Source of the DNA: Bacteroidales bacterium
GTDB taxonomy: Bacteria > Bacteroidota > Bacteroidia > Bacteroidales > WCHB1-69
Length of the DNA stretch: 8,810 nucleotides
Direction: 5' to 3'
Assembly: GCA_016285615.1 (NCBI GenBank)
Contig: JAEERB010000099.1
Location: forward strand, 1-8,810
A model generated the notes under the pieces. It made no database searches and had not been told where the DNA came from. It saw only the letters and a list, made by a program, of their open reading frames with translations. Positions 6,625-8,810 of the stretch are shown here, in pieces (the first letter of the stretch is position 1; each line of letters starts with the position of its first letter). A program made the position numbers and the translations under genes.

Positions 6625-6637
6625 CTTCTACAACACT

Positions 6638-6693
6638 TCAACAATCAACAATCAACAATTCTCAACTTTCATCCTTCACTCCTCACTTTTCAC
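6638..6693 (-). repeat. Degenerate 7-bp tandem repeat tract (eight units)
   Basis: Read on the minus strand from 6693, the tract divides into eight consecutive heptamers: GTGAAAA, GTGAGGA, GTGAAGG, ATGAAAG, TTGAGAA, then TTGTTGA three times. The shared core is nTGAnnn. It fills most of the space between the palindrome at 6605 and the GNAT start. CACTTCAACAAT also occurs twice on the plus strand (6634-6645 and 6691-6702), bounding the tract. It resembles the cleaner heptamer array at 8427-8461. Confidence 0.55.
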
Positions 6694-6727
6694 TTCAACA
6701 ATTCAACAATAAACAATTCAACACATT

Positions 6728-7264
6728 ATGCGAATCTTAGAAAGCGACCGCCTAATTTTAAAACCCATTGAACCGGAAGACCTGCCCTATTTGATGGAGC
6801 AGCGTTGGGATGCCGATCTGACCGACTATATCATCCACAACCCTATATCTTCGTACAACCAGCAAAAGTGGTACGAAAAGATCTGCCAAAACGGTGATGT
6901 GGCGCTTTCCATATTCTACAAAGAGAAGGAAGGTGAAAAGCCCGTACTGCTTGGTGCTGTAGGCTTGTACGACATCAACTGGCGGCATCAGCGCGCCACA
7001 TGGAAAACACTGCGCATACCCAAACAATATCAGGGTTTGGGCTTGGCATACGAAGCCTCGAAAATGCTTATCGAGTACGGCTTTTACACGCTGAATCTGA
7101 ACAAAATCACCAGCGACATCTTTCCCGATAACGAAGGCATAATCAGAGTGTTAGCAAAATTAGGCTTCACCGAAGAAGGACGCCTCAAAGACCACTATTT
7201 CCACCAAGGACAATTCAAGGATGTGGTCATCTACAGTTTGTTACGCAAAGATTACAAGAAATAA
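6728..7264 (+). CDS. GNAT-family N-acetyltransferase (RimJ/RimL-like)
   Basis: Complete 178-residue single-domain acetyltransferase that moves an acetyl group from acetyl-CoA to an amine. The start MRILESDRLILKPIEPEDLPYL is characteristic of the RimJ/RimL-like branch. The acetyl-CoA pyrophosphate loop is QYQGLG (100-105), fitting Q/RxxGxG. NLNKITSDIFPDNEGIIRVLAKLGFTEEGRLKDHYFHQGQFKDVVIYSLL (124-172) carries the usual N-x-x-x-I/V-LxKLGF element and the closing DHYFxxGxxxDVxxYxLL strand. The acceptor is unknown. A ribosomal-protein N-terminus, a small metabolite or a nucleotide-activated amino sugar (PseH-like) are all possible, the last hinted at only by the adjacent glycosyltransferase. No SD or TAnnTTTG box was found before the ATG. 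It is 169 nt downstream of the beta-barrel gene and converges with the glycosyltransferase. Confidence 0.9.
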   Translation: MRILESDRLILKPIEPEDLPYLMEQRWDADLTDYIIHNPISSYNQQKWYEKICQNGDVALSIFYKEKEGEKPVLLGAVGLYDINWRHQRATWKTLRIPKQYQGLGLAYEASKMLIEYGFYTLNLNKITSDIFPDNEGIIRVLAKLGFTEEGRLKDHYFHQGQFKDVVIYSLLRKDYKK

Positions 7265-7269
7265 CAGAC

Positions 7270-8406
7270 TTACAACGAAAGATAAATCTTCTCGAGCACC
7301 TTTTCTTCGTTCTCCCAACAGAGGTCGCGGGCGGCGGCGGCACACCCCTCCTTCCATGTACGGTAAGCCTCTTCGTCGGTCATCATCCTATTTAAAGCGT
7401 CGGCTAAAGTAGCTGGCTTTAAATCATTAACAATCAGACCCGTATTATATTGCTCAATTATCCGTTTTCGCTCGGGCAAGTCGGTCGAGAGCAACGGTGT
7501 ACCCGCCTTCATGTATTCAAAAATCTTGTTGGGCAGGCTGAAGTGATGATTGGGACTTGCGTCTTTGTCGAGCGACACGCCAATGTCGGCCAAATAGGTG
7601 TAATTGAACAACATTTGCGGAGACACGCGCGGAACAAACATCACCTTCTCTTCGATGTGCAACTCTTTGACGCGCTCTTTCATTTGCGGAATCACGGCAC
7701 CTGAGCCCACAATGAGCAGCAGCAGGTTGTTTGTCAGCGGCATCGCCTCTATCAGTTCCTCCACGCCACGGTCGCGATGCAGTCCTGTGCCCTGTAGCAC
7801 TGCAATTTTCTTATCCTCAGGCAGGTGCAACGACGCACGGGTCTCGGTCACGGGGAAGTTCTCACGACGCGGAATATTGCGCACCACAGCCACCTCCTTG
7901 CCGTACTCCTGCTTGTACTGGTCGGCGATGGACTGACTAACGGTGATGACATGTTCCAACTTAGGGAAGCAGAAGCGCTCGATAGCTAACCACGCTTTAC
8001 GCACGCGCGGCCGTTCAATCACCTCCAAGATGCCGCAGAAGTACTCGTGACTATCGTACACAAGCTTTTTGCGACGCAACTTCGACACCAGCGTATTGGG
8101 AAGCAGTGTATCCAAATCATTGGCTACCAATATATCGCAGCGCACAAACAACAGATAGAAGAACAACCGCAGGTTATATTCGGCATAGAAGAGCGGTCCC
8201 TTATCGAACAGCAGGCGGAAACGCTTGGTGCGATACGGCTTACCTGTAATTTCGGGCGAATTCTTACGCAAGCGGCCCACCACCAGCACCTCAAAGCCCA
8301 TCTTGATGAGCGTGTGGCACACCTTGTCAACGCGCTGGTCACCAAAGATGTCATTGGTCACCGAAAGGACAACGCGGCGGGGTTTATTGGGATTTGCTGA
8401 ATTCAT
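7270..8406 (-). CDS. GT4-type (GT-B fold) glycosyltransferase
   Basis: 378 residues with the two-Rossmann-domain layout of GT-B retaining glycosyltransferases, which add a sugar from a nucleotide-sugar donor to a glycan or lipid acceptor at the cytoplasmic membrane face. The N-terminal acceptor domain begins RRVVLSVTNDIFGDQRVDKVCHTL (10-33), the form common in Bacteroidota cell-surface polysaccharide enzymes. It continues CDILVANDLDTLLP (90-103) and KLVYDSHEYF (114-123). The C-terminal donor domain opens at KKIAVLQGTGLHRDRGVEELIEA (199-221), has LLIVGSG (230-236), and ends with LPNKIFEYMKAGTPLLSTD (291-309), in which K294 and E297 are the expected donor-site residues. Sugar and acceptor cannot be told from sequence, though a capsule, O-antigen or glycoprotein glycan is likely. 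The ATG at 8406 is only 4 nt from a TAnnTTTG box. Its stop is 5 nt from the convergent GNAT stop. Confidence 0.92.
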   Translation of the reverse strand: MNSANPNKPRRVVLSVTNDIFGDQRVDKVCHTLIKMGFEVLVVGRLRKNSPEITGKPYRTKRFRLLFDKGPLFYAEYNLRLFFYLLFVRCDILVANDLDTLLPNTLVSKLRRKKLVYDSHEYFCGILEVIERPRVRKAWLAIERFCFPKLEHVITVSQSIADQYKQEYGKEVAVVRNIPRRENFPVTETRASLHLPEDKKIAVLQGTGLHRDRGVEELIEAMPLTNNLLLLIVGSGAVIPQMKERVKELHIEEKVMFVPRVSPQMLFNYTYLADIGVSLDKDASPNHHFSLPNKIFEYMKAGTPLLSTDLPERKRIIEQYNTGLIVNDLKPATLADALNRMMTDEEAYRTWKEGCAAAARDLCWENEEKVLEKIYLSL

Positions 8407-8410
8407 ACGG

Positions 8411-8418
8411 CAAAAATA
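8411..8418 (-). promoter_or_regulatory. -7 box (TATTTTTG) abutting the glycosyltransferase start
   Basis: On the minus strand TATTTTTG fits TAnnTTTG exactly and ends 4 nt before the ATG at 8406. If used, transcription would start at or just inside the codon, giving a leaderless or near-leaderless mRNA. No good TTTG -33 box is present. The CTGAAAA repeat tract supplies TTTTC at roughly the -30 region. Confidence 0.35.
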
Positions 8419-8426
8419 CAGAAAAA

Positions 8427-8461
8427 CTGAAAACTGAAAACTGAAAGTTGAAAACTGAAAA
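8427..8461. repeat. Five-unit 7-bp tandem repeat (CTGAAAA)
   Basis: Units are CTGAAAA, CTGAAAA, CTGAAAG, TTGAAAA and CTGAAAA, in perfect 7-nt phase with two substitutions in total. The tract occupies half of the 71-nt gap between the glycosyltransferase start and the upstream partial gene, overlapping where the glycosyltransferase -33 element would sit. Confidence 0.75.
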
Positions 8462-8477
8462 CTTTCCTATTTGGACC

Positions 8478-8810
8478 TTACCTCATCCAGCCCTCCATTT
8501 TGTAGATTTTGCTGGTCAGCATTCTGGAACGGTGCGTATTCTGTTCTTTAAACCACACCTCCACCCTCACAGCGTACGGTTCGCCCCAAATCCCTTCGTA
8601 GATGGTAAATTCCTGTCGCTGCGCAATGGTGCCAAAACTATTGTGACTTGTCACTGGCACCTCGCTACGCTGACGCACGCGAGAGTCTGACAGCAAGACA
8701 TTTTCAGTAACTTCGGAACATTTCAAATAAATGAAACCATCGGGCAGCGCAGGATAATAAAAATCGTACTCATAAATACCAGGCTGATCACCTTCGTGGA
8801 TCTGCAAGAA
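8478..8810 (-). CDS. Hypothetical protein, C-terminal 111 residues (5' end outside window)
   Basis: This open frame enters from the right edge and ends at TAA (8478-8480). The edge codons read Phe-Leu, with no real start, so the gene begins outside the window. I do not recognise the family. The visible part is compact and beta-rich with regularly spaced aromatics (GIYEYDFYYPALPDGFIYLKCSEVTEN, then EFTIYEGIWGEPYAVRVEVWF). This fits a beta-sandwich or immunoglobulin-like C-terminal domain. The polar tail ends KIYKMEGWMR. No membrane segment is visible in this part. It shares the strand of the glycosyltransferase 71 nt downstream, but the repeat tract and candidate promoter between them make co-transcription uncertain. 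Confidence 0.7.
   Translation of the reverse strand, partial: FLQIHEGDQPGIYEYDFYYPALPDGFIYLKCSEVTENVLLSDSRVRQRSEVPVTSHNSFGTIAQRQEFTIYEGIWGEPYAVRVEVWFKEQNTHRSRMLTSKIYKMEGWMR

Noticed and set aside
6605..6640. Palindrome as an intrinsic terminator of the gcvT-barrel transcript
   Set aside because: The sequence after the stem on the plus strand is CTTCTACAAC, with no U-tract. A weak T-run exists only on the opposite strand.
1..8810. Mobile element, CRISPR array, toxin-antitoxin pair or defence island
   Set aside because: No transposase, integrase, spaced direct repeats or small paired genes were seen. The content is mainly core housekeeping genes with a few surface or accessory genes.

Overview
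The window looks like chromosomal core sequence from a member of the Bacteroidota, most likely Bacteroidales. The signs are TAnnTTTG promoter -7 boxes, mostly A/T-rich start regions without Shine-Dalgarno sequences, A|Q signal-peptide cleavage sites, and the Bacteroidota style of the RSH, DnaX tau tail and glycosyltransferase. Genus cannot be read from the sequence. No tRNA, rRNA, CRISPR array, insertion sequence or phage gene was seen.

Layout. Positions 1-4603 hold a minus-strand cluster read right to left: dnaX (DNA polymerase III gamma/tau), rel (bifunctional (p)ppGpp synthetase/hydrolase), then the start of an NfeD-type ClpP-like membrane serine protease cut by the window edge. Gaps inside this cluster are 43 and 19 nt, so one operon is plausible. 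A 194-nt divergent intergenic region (4604-4797) carries two back-to-back TACCTTTG promoter boxes and an 8-bp inverted repeat in the dnaX leader. On the plus strand follow gcvT (glycine cleavage T protein) and, 3 nt later, a small outer-membrane beta-barrel protein. A 169-nt intergenic region (6559-6727) has a perfect 20-bp palindrome and a degenerate 7-bp repeat tract. Then come a GNAT acetyltransferase (+), a convergent GT4-type glycosyltransferase (-) ending 5 nt away, a second 7-bp repeat tract next to the glycosyltransferase start, and the 3' end of an unrecognised minus-strand gene.

The main anomaly is dnaX. It is split over two overlapping frames. Frame 0 codes for the complete ATPase clamp-loader part (381 aa, gamma-like) and ends in TAA. 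The linker and tau C-terminal domain are intact in the +1 frame. A GC hairpin lies 12 nt beyond the stop and an SD-like GGGAG lies upstream of it. This is either a programmed (+1 or -2) frameshift making gamma and tau without the classical A-run, or an indel or assembly error. No new defence or metabolic system is evident. Secondary points of interest are an altered RxKD loop in the RSH synthetase, the related 7-bp repeats in two intergenic regions, and the near-leaderless glycosyltransferase promoter.
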